The notes under the pieces: generated by a model
The model's input: the letters and a program-made list of their open reading frames with translations, nothing else
Told to the model about the DNA's origin: nothing
The model's database searches: none
Shown: in pieces, positions 1 through 6,518 of the stretch
Layout: each line of letters starts with the position of its first letter
How positions within the stretch are numbered: the stretch's first letter is position 1
NCBI GenBank assembly: GCA_030247855.1
Contig: JAPDRN010000215.1
Span: forward strand, 1 to 34,522
Reading direction: 5' to 3'
DNA from: Knufia peltigerae
Taxonomy: Eukaryota > Ascomycota > Eurotiomycetes > Chaetothyriales > Trichomeriaceae
DNA length: 34,522 nucleotides
Program-made: the position numbers and the translations under genes

Positions 1-800
1 AGCTTGCGGAACATTTCCACGCCGGTCACGGTGGTCTTCTGCACCGGACGGATGCCGACGATTTCGATTTCTTCGCCAACCTTGATCACGCCGCGCTCGA
101 TACGACCGGTCACCACGGTGCCACGGCCCGAGATCGAGAACACGTCTTCGACCGGCATCAGGAATGCCTTGTCGACGTCACGCTCCGGGGTCGGGATCCA
201 GGTGTCCAGCGCCTCGACCAGCTTGATGACGGCCGGCACGCCGATTTCGCTCTGGTCGCCTTCCAGCGCCAGACGGGCCGAACCCGAGATGATCGGGGTG
301 TCGTCGCCCGGGAAGTCGTACTTGCTCAGCAGCTCGCGGACTTCCATTTCGACCAGTTCCAGCAGCTCGGCATCGTCAACCATGTCGGCCTTGTTCAGGA
401 ACACGACGATGTACGGCACGCCGACCTGACGCGACAGCAGGATGTGCTCGCGGGTCTGCGGCATCGGGCCGTCAGCGGCCGAGCACACCAGGATCGCGCC
501 GTCCATCTGGGCAGCACCGGTGATCATGTTCTTGACGTAGTCAGCATGGCCCGGGCAATCGACGTGGGCGTAGTGACGAACGGTGGATTCGTATTCGACG
601 TGCGCGGTCGAGATCGTGATGCCACGCGCCTTTTCTTCCGGCGCGGCGTCGATCGCGGAGTAATCCTTGAACTCGCCACCAAAGCGCTCGGCACCGATCT
701 TGGTCAGTGCGGCGGTCAGCGTGGTCTTGCCGTGGTCGACGTGACCGATGGTGCCGACGTTGACGTGCGGCTTGGTGCGCTCGAACTTACCCTTGGCCAT
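1..800 (-). CDS. tuf: Elongation factor Tu, N-terminal part (runs off left edge)
   Basis: EF-Tu is the GTPase that delivers aminoacyl-tRNA to the ribosomal A site. Reading leftward from the ATG at 800, the protein starts MAKGKFERTKPHVNVGTIGH. It shows the P-loop GHVDHGKT, the switch I segment RGITI, DCPGH and the NKAD guanine-specificity motif, all intact. About 266 codons are visible; the C-terminal third (most of domains 2 and 3) lies outside the window. It is the last visible member of a tRNA-Tyr/Gly/Thr/tuf transcription unit, the arrangement known from the tufB operon of E. coli and relatives. No separate promoter is evident in the 39 bp between tRNA-Thr and tuf, so cotranscription and processing are likely. 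Identity is near certain; tufA or tufB cannot be assigned from this fragment. Confidence 0.98.
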   Translation of the reverse strand, partial: MAKGKFERTKPHVNVGTIGHVDHGKTTLTAALTKIGAERFGGEFKDYSAIDAAPEEKARGITISTAHVEYESTVRHYAHVDCPGHADYVKNMITGAAQMDGAILVCSAADGPMPQTREHILLSRQVGVPYIVVFLNKADMVDDAELLELVEMEVRELLSKYDFPGDDTPIISGSARLALEGDQSEIGVPAVIKLVEALDTWIPTPERDVDKAFLMPVEDVFSISGRGTVVTGRIERGVIKVGEEIEIVGIRPVQKTTVTGVEMFRK

Positions 801-839
801 GGCTGCTTATCTCGAATTCGTCTGGTGTGGTGCTGAAGA

Positions 840-867
840 TGGTGCTCACAAAAGGAATCGAACCTTC

Positions 868-898
<31 letters not shown>

Positions 899-915
899 GA
901 CTGAGCTATGTGAGC
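840..915 (-). tRNA. tRNA-Thr (anticodon GGT)
   Basis: The minus strand folds as a 76-nt cloverleaf with an encoded CCA end. The acceptor stem begins GCTCACA, the anticodon arm is CTTCC-TTGGTAA-GGAAG with anticodon GGT, and the T loop GGTTCGATTC is standard. It is the last tRNA before tuf and is probably released from a shared precursor. Confidence 0.96.
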
Positions 916-963
916 GAGTTTTGCATTATGGCATGAACTCGATAATATTCAAAGTTCACTCAA

Positions 964-993
964 TGGAGCGGGAGACGGGGATCGAACCCGCAC

Positions 994-1031
<38 letters not shown>

Positions 1032-1037
1032 TCCCGC
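964..1037 (-). tRNA. tRNA-Gly (anticodon TCC)
   Basis: A 74-nt cloverleaf on the minus strand with encoded CCA. Acceptor GCGGGAG pairs with CTCCCGC, the anticodon stem-loop carries TCC (CTTCCAA), and the T arm contains GGTTCGATCCC. It is the middle tRNA of the tRNA-Tyr/Gly/Thr/tuf unit. Confidence 0.96.
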
Positions 1038-1063
1038 ACCGGGAATGTGCCACAACGTGAAGC

Positions 1064-1149
1064 TGGTGGAGGGAGGTGGATTCGAACCACCGAAGGCGTA
1101 AGCCAGCAGATTTACAGTCTGCCCCCGTTGGCCGCTTGGGTATCCCTCC
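1064..1149 (-). tRNA. tRNA-Tyr (anticodon GTA)
   Basis: An 86-nt class II tRNA with a long variable arm, on the minus strand, with CCA encoded. The acceptor begins GGAGGGA, and the anticodon loop CTGTAAA carries GTA. It is the first gene of the unit, about 50 nt downstream of the predicted transcription start. Confidence 0.96.
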
Positions 1150-1206
1150 TTTTACCACCCCATTCCGTGCCGCCGAAGCGTTGCGGTGTGTGGTGGTGAG
1201 CCCGCA

Positions 1207-1235
1207 ATTCTGGAGATGAAGCGGGGGTCTGTCAA
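1207..1235 (-). promoter_or_regulatory. Sigma70 promoter of the tRNA-tuf operon
   Basis: On the minus strand a perfect -35 TTGACA (1235-1230) is followed by a 17-bp spacer and the -10 hexamer CAGAAT (1212-1207). The predicted start near 1200 sits in a GC-rich discriminator (GCGGGC), typical of stringently controlled stable-RNA promoters. A/T-rich runs just upstream (positions 1240-1257) resemble an UP element. The boxes are seen directly; promoter activity is inferred. Confidence 0.85.
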
Positions 1236-1271
1236 CGCTTTTTTTCACTTTTTTTCACGCGCGTCGCAAAC

Positions 1272-1288
1272 CCCTTGATACGCAAGGG
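1272..1288 (-). terminator. Possible weak terminator hairpin downstream of the isoaspartyl peptidase gene
   Basis: A 6-bp stem CCCTTG / CAAGGG with a 5-nt loop lies just after the stop codon at 1294. It is followed in the direction of transcription by GTTTGCG rather than a clean U-run, so intrinsic termination is only plausible. Confidence 0.35.
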
Positions 1289-1293
1289 TCTGC

Positions 1294-2304
1294 TCAGGGC
1301 AGTGCAATTGTCTCGTCGGCGAAGATGGCCACATGGGCCACGCCATCGGCCCCGATCCAGCCCCGATACATGCCCTGGGTGTTGAAAGGCGCTGCTGCTT
1401 TTCCCTCTGCGGAGAGCACGATCGCCCCGCCGTCGCCACCCATCTGCGGAATCGCTTCGTTGATCACGCCCTTGCCTGCCTGTTCCGGCGATTGACCGAG
1501 GTAACGCATGCGCGCGCAGATCTCATGGGCTGCCGCGGTGCGGATGTAGTACTCGCCCCAACCGGTACCCGATACCGCACAACGCGCATCGGCCCAGGTG
1601 CCGGCACCGATGATCGGGGAATCGCCGACACGGCCATAGCGCTTGTTGGTCATGCCGCCGGTGGAGGTGCCTGCCGCAAGGCGCCCCTGCGCATCCATAG
1701 CGACCGCACCGACCGTGCCGAAGTGCTTTGCGGTTTCCAGGTCGGCATGCGCCTGCCCGCTCGATTCTTCCTTCAATGCACGCTGCAGCTGCTGCCAGCG
1801 CTTGTCGGTACGGAAGTAGGAGGGGGCGACCAGGGTCACGCCCTGTTCGGTCGCGAAGGCTTCGGCCCCCTGCCCCACCATCATCACGTGTCTGGACTTC
1901 TGCATCACCGTCTGCGCGAGCAGGATCGGATTGCGCACGCGCTGCACGCCGGCCACCGCTCCGGCCGCCTGGGTGGCACCGTCCATCACCGCCGCATCCA
2001 GTTCATTGCGGCCCTCGTGGGTGAACACCGCGCCCTTGCCCGCGTTGAAGGTCGGATCATCCTCGAGCACCGTGATCGCAGCAGTGACCGCCGCCAATGC
2101 CGGACGCCCGGCTGCAAGTTCGGCATGGCCCTTCAACAAGGCCGCCTTCAGCGCAGCGCGCGCGGCCTGTTCTTCCGCCGCAGAGAGATCCTTGCGCTCC
2201 ACGCCGGCACCGCCGTGGATGACCAGCAGCGGTGATGCGGTGGGCGCGGCCTGGGCCAGCAGTGGCAGGGACAACAGCGCGGATAGCGCCAGGCGCAGTT
2301 TCAT
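1294..2304 (-). CDS. iaaA: Isoaspartyl peptidase / plant-type L-asparaginase (Ntn-hydrolase, secreted)
   Basis: This family hydrolyses beta-aspartyl dipeptides and, more slowly, asparagine; the precursor cleaves itself so that an internal Thr becomes the N-terminal nucleophile. The 336-residue protein has a Sec signal peptide (MKLRLALSALLSLPLLAQAA), the family N-terminal VIHGGAG, the NAGKG motif (88-92) and the autocleavage site HFG-TVGAVA with Thr197. TSTGGMTNK and GTGWGEYYIR follow as expected for the beta subunit. The signal peptide implies periplasmic action. It lies 112 bp downstream of the cyanophycinase gene on the same strand, so release of beta-Asp-Arg dipeptides and their hydrolysis may be coupled. 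It could equally clear isoaspartyl peptides from damaged proteins. The family assignment is firm; the physiological substrate is inferred. Confidence 0.93.
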   Translation of the reverse strand: MKLRLALSALLSLPLLAQAAPTASPLLVIHGGAGVERKDLSAAEEQAARAALKAALLKGHAELAAGRPALAAVTAAITVLEDDPTFNAGKGAVFTHEGRNELDAAVMDGATQAAGAVAGVQRVRNPILLAQTVMQKSRHVMMVGQGAEAFATEQGVTLVAPSYFRTDKRWQQLQRALKEESSGQAHADLETAKHFGTVGAVAMDAQGRLAAGTSTGGMTNKRYGRVGDSPIIGAGTWADARCAVSGTGWGEYYIRTAAAHEICARMRYLGQSPEQAGKGVINEAIPQMGGDGGAIVLSAEGKAAAPFNTQGMYRGWIGADGVAHVAIFADETIALP

Positions 2305-2345
2305 CGGGTACGTCTCCAGGGTAGTTCAGGGAATGGGTTGTGCTG

Positions 2346-2420
2346 GTAGTGCCGGCCGCTGGCCGGCAACGCCTTGCCAATGATGCATCCAGGAGGTTGC
2401 CGGCCAGCGGCCGGCACTAC
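2346..2420. repeat. SMAG-type REP pair in inverted orientation
   Basis: A 25-bp unit starting GTAGTGCCGGCCGCTGG occurs at 2346-2370 (plus) and, base for base identical, at 2396-2420 (minus), separated by 25 bp. Each unit is itself palindromic (GCCGGCC-GCT-GGCCGGC), and the pair can form one 25-bp stem. GTAG-headed palindromes are the hallmark of the SMAG REPs of Stenotrophomonas maltophilia. The pair sits between two genes of the same strand and could attenuate transcription or stabilise the upstream mRNA. The right-hand unit supplies the stop codon of the cyanophycinase gene. Confidence 0.88.
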
Positions 2421-3433
2421 CGGCGGATGACGTCGATCTCGCCGTCGCTGATGTCAGCCAAGGCCTCGTAGGCCGCCTCGGCCTGCAGGTCGTCCAGGCG
2501 CATGCGACTGCCGCTGGCAACCACGGTGACCGGCACCGCATGGAAGCGCAGGGGCTCACCTTCCACCAGCCGATCGGCATCGCGTCCGGGGCTGACCACC
2601 CAGACCTTGCCTTGGCCGTCGGCGCTGTAGACCTGGGCCTGGCCGTCTGGCTCCACGCACAGGGCCGTGTCTTCATCGACGCCGATGCCGACCATGTCCG
2701 GGTCACCACTGTCATGCGCGGCGCGGGCCACGAACACGATCAGGCGGCCGAGACGGTCGCGCTTGTCGAAGTGGCTGTCAGTGACCACCCGCTGCAGGTA
2801 GGGCAACTGCAGGAAGCCGCGGTCCAGGGTCACGGCCTCGCCCATCGGGTCGGCCATGGCGCTGGCCGAATCGATGCTGCCGCCATCCAGCGCGCCATAG
2901 GCGTAGCCACCGAGGATGGCCAGCCCGGCGCTGGTACCGGCAATCGGCTTGCCGGCGCGTACGTGGGCATTCAGCGCGCGATTGAGCGCAGTGCCCTTCC
3001 AGAAGCGGATGTAACGGGACTGATCGCCGCCGGCGATGAAGATCGCATCGGCCGCAGCCACGACCCGCAGCACGGCCGGGTCGTCGGCACCGCGGCGGTT
3101 GTCGAACACCAGAGTCTGCACGGCGGTGGTGCCGCCGATGTCGCGGTAAAGACGGTCCTGCAGCTCATCGGTGCCGGAGGCGCGCAGGATCAGCACGCGA
3201 CCATTGCCAGCCTGGCGCAGCCACCACTGGAAGGCTTCAGGCACCCATTCGCCCCCACCCATCAGCATCATCGCGGGAGCTCGCGGGCCGGGCCGCGGCG
3301 CATCCAGATCACCCACTTCGTAATAGGCGAAGCCGGGGTCCATCAGTTCCTGTGCCGCCGCCGGCGAAGTCCAGAGCGCCGACAGCAGCAAGGCGATGAG
3401 CGGGCCACGCAGCCCGTAGCGAAGGCGTCGCAT
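2417..3433 (-). CDS. Cyanophycinase-like S51 serine peptidase, secreted
   Basis: Cyanophycinases hydrolyse the storage polymer cyanophycin (multi-L-arginyl-poly-L-aspartate) to beta-Asp-Arg dipeptides. The ATG at 3433 is preferred because AGGGAG lies 6 nt upstream; an in-frame TTG at 3451 lacks such a site. The 338-residue product has a signal peptide (LRGPLIALLLSALWTSPAAA), then MMLMGGGEW, the family motif FIAGGDQSRY (about 133-142) and the nucleophile elbow AGTSAG with Ser168. Its size lies between the intracellular (about 270 residues) and long extracellular (about 400 residues) forms. Neighbours are an isoaspartyl peptidase downstream and a TonB-dependent receptor transcribed divergently, consistent with scavenging of external polymer. 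The stop codon TAG is part of a SMAG repeat. Family assignment is strong; substrate is inferred. Confidence 0.88.
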   Translation of the reverse strand: MRRLRYGLRGPLIALLLSALWTSPAAAQELMDPGFAYYEVGDLDAPRPGPRAPAMMLMGGGEWVPEAFQWWLRQAGNGRVLILRASGTDELQDRLYRDIGGTTAVQTLVFDNRRGADDPAVLRVVAAADAIFIAGGDQSRYIRFWKGTALNRALNAHVRAGKPIAGTSAGLAILGGYAYGALDGGSIDSASAMADPMGEAVTLDRGFLQLPYLQRVVTDSHFDKRDRLGRLIVFVARAAHDSGDPDMVGIGVDEDTALCVEPDGQAQVYSADGQGKVWVVSPGRDADRLVEGEPLRFHAVPVTVVASGSRMRLDDLQAEAAYEALADISDGEIDVIRR

Positions 3434-3603
3434 CTTGATCTCCCTGAACAAAAACGACCTGCAACCGTTTTCACTCTTTGCCAGACATATCCCCGGTAGT
3501 CAAGGACATGAAAAAGGCGTTAAATGCGCGCGCCCATTGCTGAAATGTGAATGGGGGACAGGGCCCCTCCTCTGCGGGCCGGCATTACTTCCGGGAATTT
3601 CTC

Positions 3604-6342
3604 ATGCGTAGACAGGCGATGGCGTGGTCGATCCAGCTGGCGTTGATGGCCGTTGCTGCTTCGACGGCCGCACAGACTCCCGCTTCCTCTTCGGTACAAC
3701 AGCTGGACGCGGTGCAGGTAACCGGCTCACGCATCCCGCGCGCCCAAGTGGAAGGACCGGCGCCGATCACCGTCATCAACGCAGAGCAGATCCGCTCCAG
3801 CGGCTTCACCACCGTGCCGGACGTGCTGCGCGCGATGACCCAGAACGGCGGTGAGACGCAGAGCCAGCAGTCCTCCGGGGGGGCCGATTTCTCGCCGGGC
3901 GCGCAGCAGGTCGACCTGCGTGGGTTGGGGCCGAACCACACCCTGGTGCTGGTCAACGGCCGTCGCATCGCCGACTTCCCGATGCCGTTCAAGGGCCGCA
4001 GCAACTTCACCGATGTGTCCAACATTCCGCTGGGCATGATCGACCGCATAGAAGTGCTGACCGGCAGCGCGTCGGCGATCTACGGCTCGGATGCGATCGC
4101 CGGCGTGGTCAATTTCATCCTGAAGAAGCAGGCCGATGGCACCACCATCGACATGCGCATGGGCAGCACCACTGAAGGCGGTGGTGAATCATTCGACATG
4201 AGCCTGGCCAGCGGCTTCAGCAGTGGCAACTTCAACGCGGTGTACAGCGTCGAACTGCAGTCGCAGACGCCGCTGTGGGCCTACGACCGCGACATCCAGG
4301 ACTCGACCCAGGACGGCCCGACCGAAGGCGCGCGCATCGCCCGTCGTTCCTACCTGCGCACCGATTACAACGATGACTACCTGGACCCGGGCACGGCGAC
4401 CTGCGAGGCGCTGGCCGGGCAGAACCAGGGCAGCACCTACCGCGCGTTCCGCCCGCGCTACGGCTACTACTGTGGCAGCGACAGCGCGATCGGCTACAGC
4501 ACGATCCTCAGCAAGCGCCGCGGCGCCAACGGCTATGCCTCGCTCAGCTACGACTTCGACAACGGCCAGCAGTGGTTCGCCGACGTGCAGCTGGGCTACC
4601 ACACGATGTCGCTGATGCGCGATGTCACCACGTGGGGCCGCATGGCCGCCGACGGCGACGAGTCGGGTTACTTCAACAATGAAGCGACCGGAGAGATCGA
4701 GTTCTGGCAGCGCCAGTTCTCGCCCGAGGAAATGGGCGGGCTGGACAATGCGATGGTACGCAGCACGCAGAAGACCTTCAGCGTGACCACCGGTTTCAAG
4801 GGCAACCTGACCGGCAGCTGGGACTACGAAGCGGCATTGAGCCATTCGCAGTACCAGTCGCGGATCAGCTGGGCGCAGATCATCGCGTCCAAGGCCAACG
4901 ATCTGTTCCTGGGCCCGCAGCTGGGCGAGGACGATGACGGCTTCCCGATCTACAACGCCGATCCGTCGCGCCTGTACCGGCCGCTGACCCGTGCCGAGTA
5001 CGATTCGATCGCCGCACGCACCACCTATACGCCGAAGTCGCGCACCGAGACGGCGGCGCTGACGCTGACCAATGGTTCGCTGTTCACCCTGCCCGGTGGC
5101 GATGCCGGCTTTGCCGCGACGGTGGAAGTGGGCCAACAGGCCTATGCGCTCAATCCCGATCCGCTGGCGACGGGCTATTACTACTACAGCTGGAAGGATT
5201 CGGACGGCAAGGGGTCGCGCAACCGCTGGGCGACCGCCGCCGAGCTGCGCATGCCGCTGCATGAAACGGTCAACCTGAGCGTGGCCGGCCGTTACGACCA
5301 GTACCGCTATTCGGGCCACACCATCGGCAAGGCAACCTGGAGCGGCGGCCTGGAATGGCGTCCGATCGACACGCTGCTGGTGCGCGGTTCGTATGGCACC
5401 GCGTTCCGTGCGCCGGACCTGCACTATGTGTTCGCCGGCCCGGGCAACGACGAGACCAGCGCGGAAGATCTGTACAACTGCCGCGCCGATGCCGCCGATG
5501 ATTGCGCCGATTACGAGCGCAACGTGATCCGCAGCCGCAGTGGCAACCGCGAGCTGGACCCGGAAACCAGCACCTCCTGGAGCGCTGGCTTCGTGTGGTC
5601 GCCGACCGCCGGCCTGGACCTGTCGGCCGACTGGTTCAACATCGACATGCGCGACCAGGTGCAGGACATGGACGTGCGTACGATCCTGGCCAGCGAAGCA
5701 AACTGCCGGATGGGCAGCGCCGACATCGGCTCGCCGACCTGCGTGGACGCCCTGGCCCGCATCACTCGTACCGCCGACGGCCGTCTGTACGGCGTGCATG
5801 TGAACCCGATCAATGTGGCGCGCGAGTCCACCTCCGGCGTCGACGTCGGTCTGCGCTACCGCCTGCAGACCGGCATCGGCGACTTCATCTTCAATGGCAC
5901 CCACACCTGGGTGAAGAAGCATGACTTCCAGCGCTATGCCGGTGATGTGACCGAGGACCAGTTCGCGATCAACAGCGGCTTCGATATTCCGCGCACCAAG
6001 ACCAGTGTCAGCGCGACGTGGGAGAAGGATGCGTGGTCGGCCACCGTGTACGGCTCGCGCCTGGGCAGGCTGCCGACCTCGGACAGCTACGACCAGGTGT
6101 TCGACGAGGAAAGCGGCGACAGCCCGTGGATCAAGGCGACCTACCGCTACAACGTCTCGCTGCAGTACCGCTTCGACGATCACTCGCGGTTGTCGCTGTC
6201 GGTGGTCAATGTGTTCAACAAGATGCCGCCGAAGGACAAGACCTATACGGCGTACCCTTACTACGACGTATCCTGGTTCGACAGCGTCGGCCGCACCGTC
6301 AACCTGCAGTACACGCACAAGTTCGGCGGCAGCACGCTGTAA
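3604..6342 (+). CDS. TonB-dependent outer-membrane receptor
   Basis: A 912-residue TonB-dependent receptor that would import a ligand across the outer membrane using proton-motive force relayed by TonB-ExbBD. The start at 3604 gives a proper signal peptide (MRRQAMAWSIQLALMAVAAS); earlier in-frame codons from 3547 add 19 residues with no signal character. A TonB-box-like LDAVQVTGSRI is followed by a plug domain (about residues 40-170) with VDLRGLGPNHTLVLVNGRR and IEVLTGSASAIYGSDAIAGV. The rest is a repeated aromatic beta-barrel ending VNLQYTHKFGGSTL. No N-terminal STN signalling domain is seen, so self-regulation through an anti-sigma factor is not indicated. Divergent transcription from the cyanophycinase gene suggests a peptide or dipeptide ligand, but the sequence does not prove this. 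The 170-bp divergent gap shows no convincing promoter pair. Confidence 0.93.
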   Translation: MRRQAMAWSIQLALMAVAASTAAQTPASSSVQQLDAVQVTGSRIPRAQVEGPAPITVINAEQIRSSGFTTVPDVLRAMTQNGGETQSQQSSGGADFSPGAQQVDLRGLGPNHTLVLVNGRRIADFPMPFKGRSNFTDVSNIPLGMIDRIEVLTGSASAIYGSDAIAGVVNFILKKQADGTTIDMRMGSTTEGGGESFDMSLASGFSSGNFNAVYSVELQSQTPLWAYDRDIQDSTQDGPTEGARIARRSYLRTDYNDDYLDPGTATCEALAGQNQGSTYRAFRPRYGYYCGSDSAIGYSTILSKRRGANGYASLSYDFDNGQQWFADVQLGYHTMSLMRDVTTWGRMAADGDESGYFNNEATGEIEFWQRQFSPEEMGGLDNAMVRSTQKTFSVTTGFKGNLTGSWDYEAALSHSQYQSRISWAQIIASKANDLFLGPQLGEDDDGFPIYNADPSRLYRPLTRAEYDSIAARTTYTPKSRTETAALTLTNGSLFTLPGGDAGFAATVEVGQQAYALNPDPLATGYYYYSWKDSDGKGSRNRWATAAELRMPLHETVNLSVAGRYDQYRYSGHTIGKATWSGGLEWRPIDTLLVRGSYGTAFRAPDLHYVFAGPGNDETSAEDLYNCRADAADDCADYERNVIRSRSGNRELDPETSTSWSAGFVWSPTAGLDLSADWFNIDMRDQVQDMDVRTILASEANCRMGSADIGSPTCVDALARITRTADGRLYGVHVNPINVARESTSGVDVGLRYRLQTGIGDFIFNGTHTWVKKHDFQRYAGDVTEDQFAINSGFDIPRTKTSVSATWEKDAWSATVYGSRLGRLPTSDSYDQVFDEESGDSPWIKATYRYNVSLQYRFDDHSRLSLSVVNVFNKMPPKDKTYTAYPYYDVSWFDSVGRTVNLQYTHKFGGSTL

Positions 6343-6370
6343 GGGCGCCCCTGCTGGCGGCACGTCACAG

Positions 6371-6397
6371 CCCCCGCTTCGGCGGGGGTCTTTTTTT
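6371..6397 (+). terminator. Rho-independent terminator of the TonB receptor gene
   Basis: A perfect 7-bp GC stem, CCCCCGC-TTCG-GCGGGGG (6371-6388), with an apparent tetraloop is followed by TCTTTTTTT. It begins 28 bp after the stop codon at 6342. Confidence 0.95.
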
Positions 6398-6443
6398 GAC
6401 CGCCAGACCAGTCCGAGCCTGAACGGTTCCCCGCCGGTGGTCT

Positions 6444-6486
6444 CCTGCACGGGGTGCAGGCCACTTTTTAGGACATGGCTGATTCC
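6444..6486 (+). promoter_or_regulatory. Candidate operator of the kinase operon: CCTGCAC palindrome plus TTTAGGA...GATTCC box
   Basis: A perfect 7-bp inverted repeat CCTGCAC-GGG-GTGCAGG (6444-6460) is followed 6 bp later by TTTAGGACATGGCTGATTCC (6467-6486). A box matching the latter at 17 of 20 positions lies upstream of the autotransporter gene (14516-14535), also preceded by a CCTGC/GCAGG palindrome. Downstream, both sites share GGAC and then CT-GGAT blocks; TAGGAT at 6507-6512 could be a -10 element. The TAGGA...ATTCC layout loosely recalls RcsB-type boxes. The sequence match is observed; the bound regulator is inferred, with the RcsB-like protein encoded four genes on as the obvious candidate. 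Confidence 0.6.
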
Positions 6487-6518
6487 GGACGGGTGACCGT
6501 CCTCCCTAGGATCGGTGC

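Noticed and set aside
1333..2235. 300-codon frame on the plus strand
   Set aside because: Antisense to the isoaspartyl peptidase gene, which has a complete family signature.
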